NCBI RefSeq assembly: GCF_026013475.1
Contig: NZ_JAPDPH010000005.1
Coordinates: 1-64,000, forward strand
Origin: Micromonospora yasonensis
GTDB lineage: Bacteria > Actinomycetota > Actinomycetes > Mycobacteriales > Micromonosporaceae
Direction: 5' to 3'
Length of the DNA: 64,000 bases
Shown: piece by piece, positions 49,422 through 56,992 of the stretch
Numbering within the stretch: the first letter of the stretch is position 1
Layout of the letters: every line of letters begins with the position of its first letter
Program-made: the position numbers and the translations under genes
Notes under the pieces: generated by a model
What the model saw: the letters and a program-made list of their open reading frames with translations, nothing else
Told to the model about the DNA's origin: nothing
Database searches by the model: none

Positions 49422-50180
49422 GTGAGGACCAAGGTGGGCGAGAAATTCGGCGAAATAGCCCTATCGGGAAGTTTTCCCCTCGCGATCCTCGTATCGCTTC
49501 TCGCGGGCCTGGCGAGCTTCCTCTCGCCTTGCGTACTGCCACTGATTCCAGGTTATGTGGCATACGTCACCGGGCTTACCGGACGAGACCTAGAGCAACA
49601 GCGCCGGGGGCGGGTGGTCGCAGGTGCGCTGCTCTTCATTGCAGGCTTTTCACTAGTTTTTGTTACCACGCTGGTAATGGGCTCTCAATTAGGGAGAGCG
49701 CTATTTGCGCATCAGCGAATGATAGAGGTCGTCGGTGGCTTGCTCGTCGCAGGACTCGGCGCAATTTACATGGGCCTCATTCCAAAGCTCCAAACCGAAT
49801 GGCGAATTAGGAAACTTCCCCCCGTAGGTGTGTGGTCGGCACCGCTCGTCGGCATTGTCTTTGCACTTTCGTGGACTCCTTGCGTCGGGCCGACACTTGG
49901 GGCGGTGATGCAACTTGCAATCGTTAACCACACCGAGCAGCGTGCGCTCATGCTCGCCGCCGCCTACTGCGCAGGAATCGGCGTCCCCTTCCTCATCTTC
50001 GCCATCTACTTCCGTCGCCTCCTGGGAGTTTTCCGATTCATCCGTCGACACAATGGAGTTGTCTCCAAAGTTGGCGGATTGCTGCTGATTGCCGTAGGGA
50101 TAGCGTTGGCGACTGGCGCATGGAACTCGTTCACCATCTGGCTGAGAGCAGCTTTTTCGACTTTTGACGTGCTCGTTTAA
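49422..50180 (+). CDS. CcdA-type cytochrome c biogenesis/thiol transporter
   Basis: The 252-residue membrane protein has six hydrophobic segments and the two CcdA cysteines: Cys37 in ASFLSPCVLPLIPGYVAYVTGL and Cys154 in LSWTPCVGPTLGAV. It passes reducing equivalents from the cytoplasm across the membrane to a thioredoxin-like protein, here probably the TlpA lipoprotein at 43614 in the same element. The GTG at 49422 is chosen; the ribosome binding site is weak. GC is lower than in the host. No cytochrome c or ResB gene is near, which suggests a role other than cytochrome c maturation. Confidence 0.88.
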   Translation: MRTKVGEKFGEIALSGSFPLAILVSLLAGLASFLSPCVLPLIPGYVAYVTGLTGRDLEQQRRGRVVAGALLFIAGFSLVFVTTLVMGSQLGRALFAHQRMIEVVGGLLVAGLGAIYMGLIPKLQTEWRIRKLPPVGVWSAPLVGIVFALSWTPCVGPTLGAVMQLAIVNHTEQRALMLAAAYCAGIGVPFLIFAIYFRRLLGVFRFIRRHNGVVSKVGGLLLIAVGIALATGAWNSFTIWLRAAFSTFDVLV

Positions 50181-50429
50181 TAAGGTGTCGCATCAGCCCA
50201 CAGAGGGCCACCAAAGTGGCTGCTCCCAAGCATTTGTGCCACGAGCGTTACAACTGGACATAAATGCGGCACATCCCGTTATGCGATGCAGAGCTCAATT
50301 GATCTTGCGCGAGGCGTCGAAATACCACCCCTCCGCCTCTAGGCACTCAAGCGAACTCACAGGGGTTGCGGAGCGCAACTTCCGCATCTACTGTCGGTGA
50401 CGCATCGACACCCATCCACGGGAGGACTC

Positions 50430-50915
50430 ATGGGCAAGTTCGATCTTCGCCGGCTTCGACTGGCCACCCTGGCAGCGCTGTCCGCAGCAGCGATCACGGT
50501 CACCGCAGCACCGGTAGCGGCGCAGGCCTCGCCAGGTCCGCTCGCGGGCGGAGGATGCCTCACCGGCGGGTCACCCTGGAACGTGGGCGTCTGCTCCTCC
50601 GACAACGGCGTGACTGTGTTCGGGGACCTCTACATCAACAGCCGTGGCAGCCTCGGCAGCAGTTGCTACACCTACTACAGGCTGCTCGACACCACGACTG
50701 GCAACTGGGTCGCAAACAGTGGGAACCAGGACTCTACCTCGGCCACCACCCGAACATCTCCGCCCCGAAGCTATCGGGCCACCGTTACCGCAACTACGGA
50801 TACGTCTACGTCGACGGCGTCAATGTCTTCAATGGTGTCAGCAAGGACACCTTCTGACGGCAGCCAGCTCGGCACATGCGCCGAATGTGAGCCCGATGTG
50901 AGCCCGGACGGTTGA
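50430..50915 (+). CDS. Small secreted protein, probably frameshifted near the C-terminus
   Basis: The ATG at 50430 (after GGGAGGAC) gives a signal LRLATLAALSAAAITVTAAPVAAQA and a mature part with GGGCLTGGSPWNVGVCSSDNGVTVFGDLYINSRGSLGSSCYTYYRLLDTTTGNWV. After about 50720 this frame becomes Ser/Thr-rich nonsense (161 residues to 50915). The +2 frame instead reads GLYLGHHPNISAPKLSGHRYRNYGYVYVDGVNVFNGVSKDTF and stops at 50857, a far more protein-like end. A single indel near 50725-50735 would join them, so this gene is probably broken or the sequence has an error. Confidence 0.65.
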   Translation: MGKFDLRRLRLATLAALSAAAITVTAAPVAAQASPGPLAGGGCLTGGSPWNVGVCSSDNGVTVFGDLYINSRGSLGSSCYTYYRLLDTTTGNWVANSGNQDSTSATTRTSPPRSYRATVTATTDTSTSTASMSSMVSARTPSDGSQLGTCAECEPDVSPDG

Positions 50916-50949
50916 GAACCAGCCGACATGTAAACCCCCTGAGAAGCAG

Positions 50950-50989
50950 CCGTAGGGGTGCCGACCTGCACAGATAGGCACCCCTACGG
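50950..50989 (+). repeat. Covarying hairpin element, copy B
   Basis: CCGTAGGGGTGCC (50950-50962) pairs perfectly with GGCACCCCTACGG (50977-50989). The loop holds ACCTGCACAGA. Relative to copy A the third pair A-T has become G-C on both sides of the stem. It lies 34 bases after the secreted protein and 34 bases before attR. Confidence 0.75.
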
Positions 50990-51023
50990 ACTCGCGATCA
51001 TGCCCAAAGATTAACGGGATTCA

Positions 51024-51069
51024 ACTCATAATCCCTCGGTCGCGGGTTCGAGTCCCGCCCGCCCCACCA
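51024..51069 (+). repeat. attR, 46-bp direct repeat of the tRNA-Met 3' end
   Basis: Identical to 32077-32122 and not part of a complete tRNA, since the 5' half is missing. It is the right boundary of the element. Confidence 0.93.
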
Positions 51070-51213
51070 CGGAAGCGCCCTGGTCAGCCATGCTGGCGGC
51101 GACCCGGTCGAACGGCATCAAGATCCGGACCGATGCCCTCAGTCCGGACTGGCCCCGGCCCCGGCCTCAGAGATCCGCTAGCTTGCACCGAGCGCGTCCC
51201 TGATACTCACGGC

Positions 51214-51462
51214 GTGATCAGCAGCGACCCTCGCGCCCCCCGGCTGCCTCGCGTGCCTCACCCAGCCGACAGTCGAAGGCTGCCCATCTACATGATCATC
51301 TTCTTGGTCTTGGGCATCGCTGGATTCTTCGCACACGCACAGGCCGACAGCCTAAAGGCGCTCGTTTTCGCGAGCATCATCTCGGGAGTGTTCTTCACGT
51401 GCTTCCTGATCGTGTTCGCGATCTACTGGACCGGATACCTGCTGAAGGGACACGCCACCTAG
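51214..51462 (+). CDS. Small two-helix membrane protein
   Basis: The 82-residue product has a polar start and two hydrophobic segments (LPIYMIIFLVLGIAGFFA and LVFASIISGVFFTCFLIVFAIYW). The GTG at 51214 seems to be without a ribosome binding site and could be leaderless; an ATG at 51133 gives 109 residues. It is the first gene after the AICE. No family is recognised. Confidence 0.5.
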   Translation: MISSDPRAPRLPRVPHPADSRRLPIYMIIFLVLGIAGFFAHAQADSLKALVFASIISGVFFTCFLIVFAIYWTGYLLKGHAT

Positions 51463-51505
51463 CAGGCCGAGCGCCCGGCTGAGTCCGATGGGCCGTCATA
51501 GCCGG

Positions 51506-51973
51506 TTACCTGTACGGGGCGTACTGGACGCTGCGGGACCAACGCCGCCAGAAGGGTAGCGGCAGGCAGCCTGCTGGCGCTTCGCCTCCGATCTCGGTCT
51601 CCACTGATCCATCGGCGAGGGTGACCGAGACGGCCGAGCGGCCCGGAGCAAAGACCTCCCGGACCCTGCCGGCGATCACTGAGCGAGCGATGTCTTCGAG
51701 TAGGGCCAAATCTTCAGGGCCGGCTTCCAGTTCCCATCGGCCGCCGTGGTCACCGACTCCCAGGATGAGTTCATCGGAGAAGTCGGTCCATCCGAAGGCG
51801 CGAGCATCGGGATTACGTGGTGTGACGCCCACCGATATCCCGCCCTCGATGCGGTCGACCTCCACAGTCGCCACCCCTGCCAACTCCTTTGCCAACTGCC
51901 TCGCGATTTTCAGAGTTGGTGTCCCTGGCGACTGGTCGGTGCCGGGTTCGTCTTGGCCGTGCTCATCCGTCAC
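51506..51973 (-). CDS. Hypothetical protein
   Basis: The 155-residue protein is acidic at the start (MTDEHGQDEPGTDQSPGTPTLKIARQLAKELAG) and has alternating beta strands and helices, including DRIEGGISVGVTPRNPDARAFGWTDFSDELILGVGDHGGRWELE. It is not recognised. GTG at 51973 follows no clear ribosome binding site. It has no signal or membrane segment and converges with the membrane protein at 51214. Confidence 0.6.
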   Translation of the reverse strand: MTDEHGQDEPGTDQSPGTPTLKIARQLAKELAGVATVEVDRIEGGISVGVTPRNPDARAFGWTDFSDELILGVGDHGGRWELEAGPEDLALLEDIARSVIAGRVREVFAPGRSAVSVTLADGSVETEIGGEAPAGCLPLPFWRRWSRSVQYAPYR

Positions 51974-52073
51974 GCGGTCAGTCTGCCAGGCATCAGGGGT
52001 AGGGCGGATGCGTCGATCACCTCTGCCCGTCTCCTGACCGTGCCGCCGACAGCGGTGGGAATCACCGTTCCTG

Positions 52074-52913
52074 TCAGTGGGAGGACTCGCGGTTGAACAG
52101 CCGCTTCGACCACAGGTATCCGCCGAGCGCGATGACGGCGCACCAGACGAGCGCGATCCACGCGTTGTTCCCGATCGGCTTGTCCATCAGCAGGCCGCGC
52201 AGGGTTTCGATGATCGGCGTGAACGGCTGGTACTCGGCGAACCAGCGCAGACCGGCCGGCATGGAGTCGGTGGGGACGAACCCGCTGCCGAGGAAGGGCA
52301 GCAGAATGAGCGGCATGGGCAGGTTGCTCGCGGTCTCGACGCTCTTGCTCACTTGGCCGAGCGCGACGGACAACCAGACGAGCGCGAAGGTCACCGCCAC
52401 CAGGAAACCGGCCGTGGCCAGCCACGCGCCCAGCCCGGCGGTGGGCCGGAAGCCGACCAGCAACGCCACGCCGATCACGACCGCCAGGCTGAACATCGCC
52501 TGGATCACGCTGCCCAGGACGTGTCCGGTCAGCACCGAGACGCGGGCGATGTGCATGGTGCGGAACCGGGTGATGATGCCTTCGGTCAGGTCCATGGCGA
52601 TCGAGATCGCGGTCCCCTGGACCGTGGCCGCCACGGTCATCAGGATGATCGCGGGAGCGACGTAGTTGGCGTACGCGGCGCGCCCGCCGGCCGCGCCGCT
52701 GTGCGCCGCTCCGCCGAGCCCGGCGCCCAGCGTGCCGCCGAGCACGTAGACGAACAGCAGCAGGAAGACGACGGGCATCCCGACGAGCATCACGGTCATC
52801 GACGGGTACCGCAGCATGCGCTTGAGGTTGCGGCGCAGCATCGTCGCCGAGTCGCGTAGCGGATGGAAACGGAGGCCCGCCGGAGCCGAGGCGGTGAGGG
52901 CCGGGGCGCTCAT
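52074..52913 (-). CDS. ABC-2 permease (DrrB-like)
   Basis: The 279-residue membrane protein has six hydrophobic segments and the ABC-2 signature LPMPLILLPFLGSGFVPTDSMPAGLRWFAEYQPFTPIIETLRGLLM. It pairs with the DrrA-like ATPase encoded immediately upstream, whose stop overlaps its ATG (ATGA at 52913). Together they resemble daunorubicin resistance exporters. The frame is open far upstream in the ATPase region; the ATG at 52913 gives the normal start MSAPALTASAPAGLRFHPLRDSATMLRRNLKRMLRYP. It is the last gene of the RHH operon. Confidence 0.92.
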   Translation of the reverse strand: MSAPALTASAPAGLRFHPLRDSATMLRRNLKRMLRYPSMTVMLVGMPVVFLLLFVYVLGGTLGAGLGGAAHSGAAGGRAAYANYVAPAIILMTVAATVQGTAISIAMDLTEGIITRFRTMHIARVSVLTGHVLGSVIQAMFSLAVVIGVALLVGFRPTAGLGAWLATAGFLVAVTFALVWLSVALGQVSKSVETASNLPMPLILLPFLGSGFVPTDSMPAGLRWFAEYQPFTPIIETLRGLLMDKPIGNNAWIALVWCAVIALGGYLWSKRLFNRESSH

Positions 52914-53869
52914 CGAGTGGTCACCTCTTCGTGGGTGGGGTTGCCGGTGAGGGCGAGGAAGACGTCGTCGAGATCGGGGGTGTGCACGGACAACTCGTCG
53001 ACCTCGATGGCGCGGTCGTCGAGCCGGCCGATCAGGGTCTTCAGCGAGCGCAGGCTGCCATCGCTGGGCACCCGCAGGGCGAGCGCGTCGTTCTCGCGCG
53101 ACGCCTGACCCAGTACGCGCATGGCCGCGTCGAGGCCCTGCGGGTTGGCGAACCGCAGGCGAACGTGCCCGCCGGGGATGCGGCGCTTCAGTTCCTCCGC
53201 GGTTCCCTCGGCGACCACCCGGCCGTGGTCGAGGACCGCGATCCGGTCGGCCAGCTCGTCGGCCTCCTCCAGGTACTGCGTGGTCAGGAAGATGGTGACG
53301 CCGCCGGCCACCAGGTCCCGGACGATCTGCCACATGTTCCGGCGGCTGCGCGGGTCCAGTCCGGTGGTCGGCTCGTCGAGGAAGATCACTTGCGGGCTGC
53401 CGACCAGGGTCATCGCCAGGTCGAGCCGCCGCCGCATGCCCCCGGAGTAGGTCGATGCCGGCTTCCTTGCCGCCTCGGTCAGGTCGAACTGTTCGAGCAG
53501 CTGGGCGGCGCGCCGGCGGCCTTCGCCCCGGGCGAGGTGGTGCAGATCCGCCATCAGCAGCAGGTTCTCCTCGCCGGTGAGCAGGTTGTCCACCGCGGAG
53601 AACTGGCCGGTGACGCCGATGGCGGCGCGCACCGAGTCCGGTTCGCGGGCGAGGTCGTGCCCGGCGACCTGGACGTCACCGGCGTCGGCACTGATCAGAG
53701 TGGACAGAATCTTGACCGTGGTGGTCTTCCCGGCGCCGTTCGCGCCGAGCAGCGAGAAGACCTTTCCCCGTGGCACGTTCAGATCGAGACCGTCGAGCAC
53801 GACGTGGTCGCCGAACGATTTCCGTAGCCCGGTCGCGGCGATCGCCGGGCGGGATTGCGTGATGGTCAT
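52910..53869 (-). CDS. ABC transporter ATP-binding protein (DrrA-like)
   Basis: The 319-residue ATPase has Walker A GANGAGKTTTVKIL, the signature YSGGMRRRLDLAMTL and Walker B VIFLDEPTTGLDPRSR, followed by a DrrA-type C-terminal extension. It binds the permease encoded at 52074 and drives export of an unknown hydrophobic or cationic compound. ATGA overlap with the permease shows coupling. The DUF4097 gene precedes it by 30 bases and is likely in the same operon with the RHH regulator. Confidence 0.93.
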   Translation of the reverse strand: MTITQSRPAIAATGLRKSFGDHVVLDGLDLNVPRGKVFSLLGANGAGKTTTVKILSTLISADAGDVQVAGHDLAREPDSVRAAIGVTGQFSAVDNLLTGEENLLLMADLHHLARGEGRRRAAQLLEQFDLTEAARKPASTYSGGMRRRLDLAMTLVGSPQVIFLDEPTTGLDPRSRRNMWQIVRDLVAGGVTIFLTTQYLEEADELADRIAVLDHGRVVAEGTAEELKRRIPGGHVRLRFANPQGLDAAMRVLGQASRENDALALRVPSDGSLRSLKTLIGRLDDRAIEVDELSVHTPDLDDVFLALTGNPTHEEVTTR

Positions 53870-53899
53870 GGTTTCCCTTCCTCCGGGGCTGGAAGTGGA

Positions 53900-54739
53900 T
53901 CAGGAGCGGTGGATGGTGATGTCGCCGTAGGAGGTGCGGCCGCGGACCTCGACGGTCTGGTTGGTCTCGTCGGGCCGGGTGGTGCTCTCCAGCTGGTTGC
54001 GCACGTGCCCGAATCCGGTGTTGACCTCGAGCCAGGCGGCGGTGCCCGCCGCGATGCCGATGTCCAGGTCGCCTGCGGCGGTGCCGAGGACGACCGAGCC
54101 GCGGACCACCTCGCCGAGGCGGATGCTGCCGTTGGACGTCTTCGCGTCGACGCCGGCGCCGGCCCGCTCGACGTCGATGGCGCCGTTGGCGCTGCGCACC
54201 CGCACGTCGCCGGTGACCGCGTCGATCGTGGTGTCGCCGTTGGAGTTCTTGACCACCACGGCGCCCTCGACCTCGCCGATCTGGATCTTGCCGGAACCGG
54301 TGGAGATCTCGGCGTTGCCTGTGATGCCGTCGACGGTGACGTGACCGATACCCGTATGCAGTCGCAGCGGGCCGGTTCGTTCGAACCCGACGTTGCCGGT
54401 GGTCTTGACCCGGCACTCGCCGAGCCGGCCGGCACAGCGGATGTCGCCCATCTGCAGGTGAGCGGACAGTTGGGAACCGCTGGGCAGTTCGATGGAAACG
54501 TCCACCGACCTGCTCTTCTTCGAGAAGTCGAAAGTGCGCTTCGGGCCGGTGACCTGGAGCATGCCGTTGGTGTAGTCGACACGGACCTGCGCGGCGGCCT
54601 GCACGTCGGACTCGTCGGTTTTGTCGCTCGGCCGGACCTCGACGATGGTGTCCGTGCGGTCGCTCGCGGCGATCCGCACGTAGCCGACGCCGAATTCGAG
54701 CGTGACGGAGATCGGTTTGGGCGTCTCGAAAGTAGGCAT
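53900..54739 (-). CDS. DUF4097 family beta-strand repeat protein
   Basis: The 279-residue protein is built of repeated beta strands: FGVGYVRIAASDRTDTIVEVRP, GDTTIDAVTGDVRVRSANGAIDVERAGAGVDAKTSNGSIRLGEVVRGSVVLGTAAGDLDIGIAAGTAAWLEVNTGFGHVRNQLE, ending RGRTSYGDITIHRS. This is the DUF4097 right-handed beta-helix-like fold. It has no signal peptide and its role with the exporter is unknown. The ATG at 54739 is clear. In many actinomycetes the gene lies between an RHH protein and DrrAB-like transporters as here. Confidence 0.88.
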   Translation of the reverse strand: MPTFETPKPISVTLEFGVGYVRIAASDRTDTIVEVRPSDKTDESDVQAAAQVRVDYTNGMLQVTGPKRTFDFSKKSRSVDVSIELPSGSQLSAHLQMGDIRCAGRLGECRVKTTGNVGFERTGPLRLHTGIGHVTVDGITGNAEISTGSGKIQIGEVEGAVVVKNSNGDTTIDAVTGDVRVRSANGAIDVERAGAGVDAKTSNGSIRLGEVVRGSVVLGTAAGDLDIGIAAGTAAWLEVNTGFGHVRNQLESTTRPDETNQTVEVRGRTSYGDITIHRS

Positions 54740-54815
54740 GGTTGTCCCCGCATCATGGGTAGGTGAGTCGCCCCCGCTGGTCGGGGACGTGGTGGAAGGA
54801 AGGCGTGCGGTGCGG

Positions 54816-55349
54816 TCAGCGCACCCAGCCGGTGAAGCCCTGCTTGGTCCGTTTCCCGCCGCCGCGTGGCTCGGGACGCTGATCGCGATCGGACCGCTGC
54901 AGGCCGGCGGCGGCCGCCCGGACCAGCCAGGCGTTGACCGAGCGCCCCTCCTTGGCCGCGGCCTCCTCGATCGCGGCCTTGAGCTGCTCGGGCATGCGTA
55001 CGTTGATCCGGGCGGCAGGGCCGTCCTCGGCGATCAGCAGATCGCTGTCCGGCGCGCCGCCGACCGTCGCCGCGGTGTCCTCGGCCGCGAGCCCGAGCGG
55101 CTCGGCGGGTGGCGGAGTCACGACGAAGCTCGGATCCCGCCCGCGCAGGCGCAGCTCCACCGAACCCGGAGCCAGGTCCCGGGTGATCTCGTCGGCGGCG
55201 CCCGACAGCGCGTCCAGCAGCGTCATCCGGATCGCCGACTCAAGCGACCCGGTCAGGCGCTCGACCAGCGCACGCGCCTCTTCACCGCCGGCTTCGGCAA
55301 GCGTGGCGAACTCACGTCCGAGGTTGCTCACATACGAGGTCAAGTCCAT
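54816..55349 (-). CDS. Ribbon-helix-helix (HicB/CopG-like) regulator
   Basis: The 177-residue protein has an N-terminal helical domain (DLTSYVSNLGREFATLAEAGGEEARALVERLTGSL) and a ribbon-helix-helix DNA-binding domain near the C-terminus (AARINVRMPEQLKAAIEEAAAKEGRSVNAWLVRAAAAGLQ). It ends with a basic tail GGGKRTKQGFTGWVR. The ATG at 55349 is chosen; a farther start at 55397 would read through the operator. GTGCCA/TGGCAC repeats lie directly upstream, so the protein likely represses its own operon (RHH, DUF4097, ATPase, permease). Confidence 0.82.
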   Translation of the reverse strand: MDLTSYVSNLGREFATLAEAGGEEARALVERLTGSLESAIRMTLLDALSGAADEITRDLAPGSVELRLRGRDPSFVVTPPPAEPLGLAAEDTAATVGGAPDSDLLIAEDGPAARINVRMPEQLKAAIEEAAAKEGRSVNAWLVRAAAAGLQRSDRDQRPEPRGGGKRTKQGFTGWVR

Positions 55350-55350
55350 G

Positions 55351-55396
55351 GTGCCAATATGGCACATCGATGGCACACGAACAAGCCATTTTGGCA
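55351..55396. promoter_or_regulatory. TGGCAC operator array at the RHH gene start
   Basis: GTGCCA-ATA-TGGCAC (55351-55365) is a perfect inverted repeat, followed by TGGCACA (55371-55377) and TTGGCACC (55390-55397) as direct copies. The array begins two bases before the start codon, so it overlaps the leader or promoter and suits an RHH autoregulator. Confidence 0.6.
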
Positions 55397-55559
55397 CCAG
55401 CGGGTGTCGTGTTGGCGCTGCCTGACGTATCGGGATGAAAGAGCGCAGGTCAAGCGTGGGGACGCCGCTGCTCGATCGCCGGACGAGGAGGTCCGCCGGC
55501 GGGTCCCTGAGTACGAAGGCTCATGTGCCTGGCCGGCGCGAACGGAAGGATCGGGGACC

Positions 55560-55946
55560 ATGACAACGCGTACCCTGCTCGGCGGCCTGATCCTGGCGGC
55601 GGCGACGGTCGGCACCTGGTTCGCCTGGCTGAGCTGGGAGACCGGCTACACGGTCGACCCGGAGACCGGCGCGACCAGCGGCCCGTACGCGGTGTGGCAG
55701 GTGGTCGGCTGCGTGCTCACGCTCGGTGTCGTCGCCGCGGTCGGCGGTTGGTGGCTCGGCCCGTGGCTGGTGGCGCCGGTGATGGCGGTCGCCTTCACGG
55801 TTCCCTGGGCGGTGCACGCCGCGTCGACCGACGAATCCGGGCTGTGGGCGGTGGGCGCGGCGTTGGTGCTGCTCGGCACGGCGGCCGGCAGCGGCGTGGT
55901 CAGCTTGGCCGCCCACCTGCTCCGTCGGCGACTGACCGGCGTGTGA
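55560..55946 (+). CDS. Four-helix membrane protein of unknown function
   Basis: The 128-residue protein has four hydrophobic segments: LLGGLILAAATVGTWFAWLSW, VWQVVGCVLTLGVVAAVGGWWLG, LVAPVMAVAFTVPWAVHAAS and LWAVGAALVLLGTAAGSGVVSLAAHLL. The ATG at 55560 lies near GGAAGGATCGGGG. No family is recognised. It is transcribed away from the RHH operon and ends at a large terminator. Confidence 0.7.
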   Translation: MTTRTLLGGLILAAATVGTWFAWLSWETGYTVDPETGATSGPYAVWQVVGCVLTLGVVAAVGGWWLGPWLVAPVMAVAFTVPWAVHAASTDESGLWAVGAALVLLGTAAGSGVVSLAAHLLRRRLTGV

Positions 55947-55979
55947 CCCGGCACCGCCGCGGTATCTATCCTCACCTGC

Positions 55980-56016
55980 CACGAGGGGCCCCGCCGAACC
56001 GGCGGGGCCCCTCGTG
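55980..56016. terminator. Perfect 16-bp hairpin between convergent genes
   Basis: CACGAGGGGCCCCGCC (55980-55995) pairs with its exact complement at 56001-56016 around GAACC. It separates the membrane protein from the convergent betaine-binding gene and can terminate both. Confidence 0.85.
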
Positions 56017-56028
56017 GTCATGCGGTGC

Positions 56029-56916
56029 TCAGGCGAGCGCCTTCAGGTAGTCCGGGTTGGCCTTCAGCCACTCGTCGACGGCCTTCGCCTCGTCACCCTT
56101 GTGGGTGTTGAACATCAGGTCCTCCAGGGACCCGAGCTGCTGACCGTCCATCTTGAACTTGTTCAGCATCGCGGTGACCTCGGGGAAGTCCTTGCCGAAG
56201 CCCTTGCGGGCGAAGGTGTTGATCTGCTCGGCCTGGCCGAGGGTGCCCTTCGGGTCGGCGAGGTCCTTCAGCTCGTACTTGGCGTAGGCCCAGTGCGGGT
56301 GCCAGAGGGTGACCGCGATCGGCTTCTTGTCGGCGATCGCGCCGTCCAGCGCGGCCAGCATGGCCGGGGTGGAGGAGGTCTTCAGCTTCAGCTTGCCGTC
56401 CAGGCCGTAGCCGGGGAGCACCTTCTCCTGGGTGGCCTTGGTGAGGCCGGCGCCCGGCTCGATGCCGATCAGCTGCCCGCCGAAGGTGCCCGCCTGGGCG
56501 GCCAGGTCGTCGAGGGAGTCGACGCCCTGCACGTACTTCGGCACGGCGATGCTCAGGCTGGCGTCGTCGTGCCAGACGCCGAGCTTCTCCAGCTTGTCGC
56601 CGTACTTCGCCAGGTAGGAGGCGTGCGTCTGAGGCAGCCAGCCGTCCAGGAACAGGTCGATGTCGCCGTTGGCGAGACCGCCGTAGACGAGACCGGCCTC
56701 CAGGTTCTTCAGCTGGACCCGGTAGCCCTTCTCCTCCAGGATGTGCTGCCACAGGTGGGACGCGGCGATCGCCTCGTCCCAGGCCATGTAGCCGATGGTG
56801 ATCTTCTTGCCGGTGCCGGACGCGCCGTCCGACGAGTTGCCGCAGGCGGCGGCACCGCCCAGGGCGAGGGTGGCGGTCACCGCGAGCGCGAGGACGCGCT
56901 TCAGGGTCGTGAACAC
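56029..56916 (-). CDS. Glycine betaine/proline ABC transporter substrate-binding lipoprotein (ProX/OpuAC-like)
   Basis: The 295-residue protein has a lipoprotein signal (VFTTLKRVLALAVTATLALGGAAAC, lipid Cys25) and an OpuAC domain: KKITIGYMAWDEAIAASHLWQHILEEKGYRV, YGGLANGDIDLFLDGWLPQTHASYL, IGIEPGAGL and LWHPHWAYAKYELK. The Trp/aromatic residues form the quaternary ammonium pocket. The GTG at 56916 is preceded by AGGAAGGGAA; a longer frame to 57114 overlaps the permease. It is downstream of the permease by 76 bases in the same operon. Confidence 0.93.
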   Translation of the reverse strand: MFTTLKRVLALAVTATLALGGAAACGNSSDGASGTGKKITIGYMAWDEAIAASHLWQHILEEKGYRVQLKNLEAGLVYGGLANGDIDLFLDGWLPQTHASYLAKYGDKLEKLGVWHDDASLSIAVPKYVQGVDSLDDLAAQAGTFGGQLIGIEPGAGLTKATQEKVLPGYGLDGKLKLKTSSTPAMLAALDGAIADKKPIAVTLWHPHWAYAKYELKDLADPKGTLGQAEQINTFARKGFGKDFPEVTAMLNKFKMDGQQLGSLEDLMFNTHKGDEAKAVDEWLKANPDYLKALA

Positions 56917-56992
56917 AGGGATTCCCTTCCTGTTTCGGGGTTGCCGGCGGACCCGCGTACGCGGGAACAGGGGTGCCGGCGGAGGGCGATGG

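Larger units (their letters stand above)
32077..51069. mobile_element. Integrative and conjugative element of the AICE type
   Basis: The element is delimited by identical 46-bp direct repeats: attL in the 3' half of tRNA-Met (32077-32122) and attR (51024-51069). It spans 18,947 bp excluding one copy. Its core is the standard AICE set on the minus strand: tyrosine integrase (32123-33715), excisionase (34000-34224), RepSA-type initiator (34208-35641), FtsK-type TraB translocase (35785-37305) and an SCO3933-like protein (37302-37706). Accessory genes run from 39117 to 50915 and have lower GC than the host. murF and the IS1380 transposase are decayed, but the core genes look intact, so mobility is possible. 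Family is inferred from gene content and order. Confidence 0.92.

Noticed and set aside
51024-51069. Second tRNA-Met gene
   Set aside because: Only the 3' 46 bases are present, without D arm or acceptor 5' strand, so it is an attachment site and not a tRNA.
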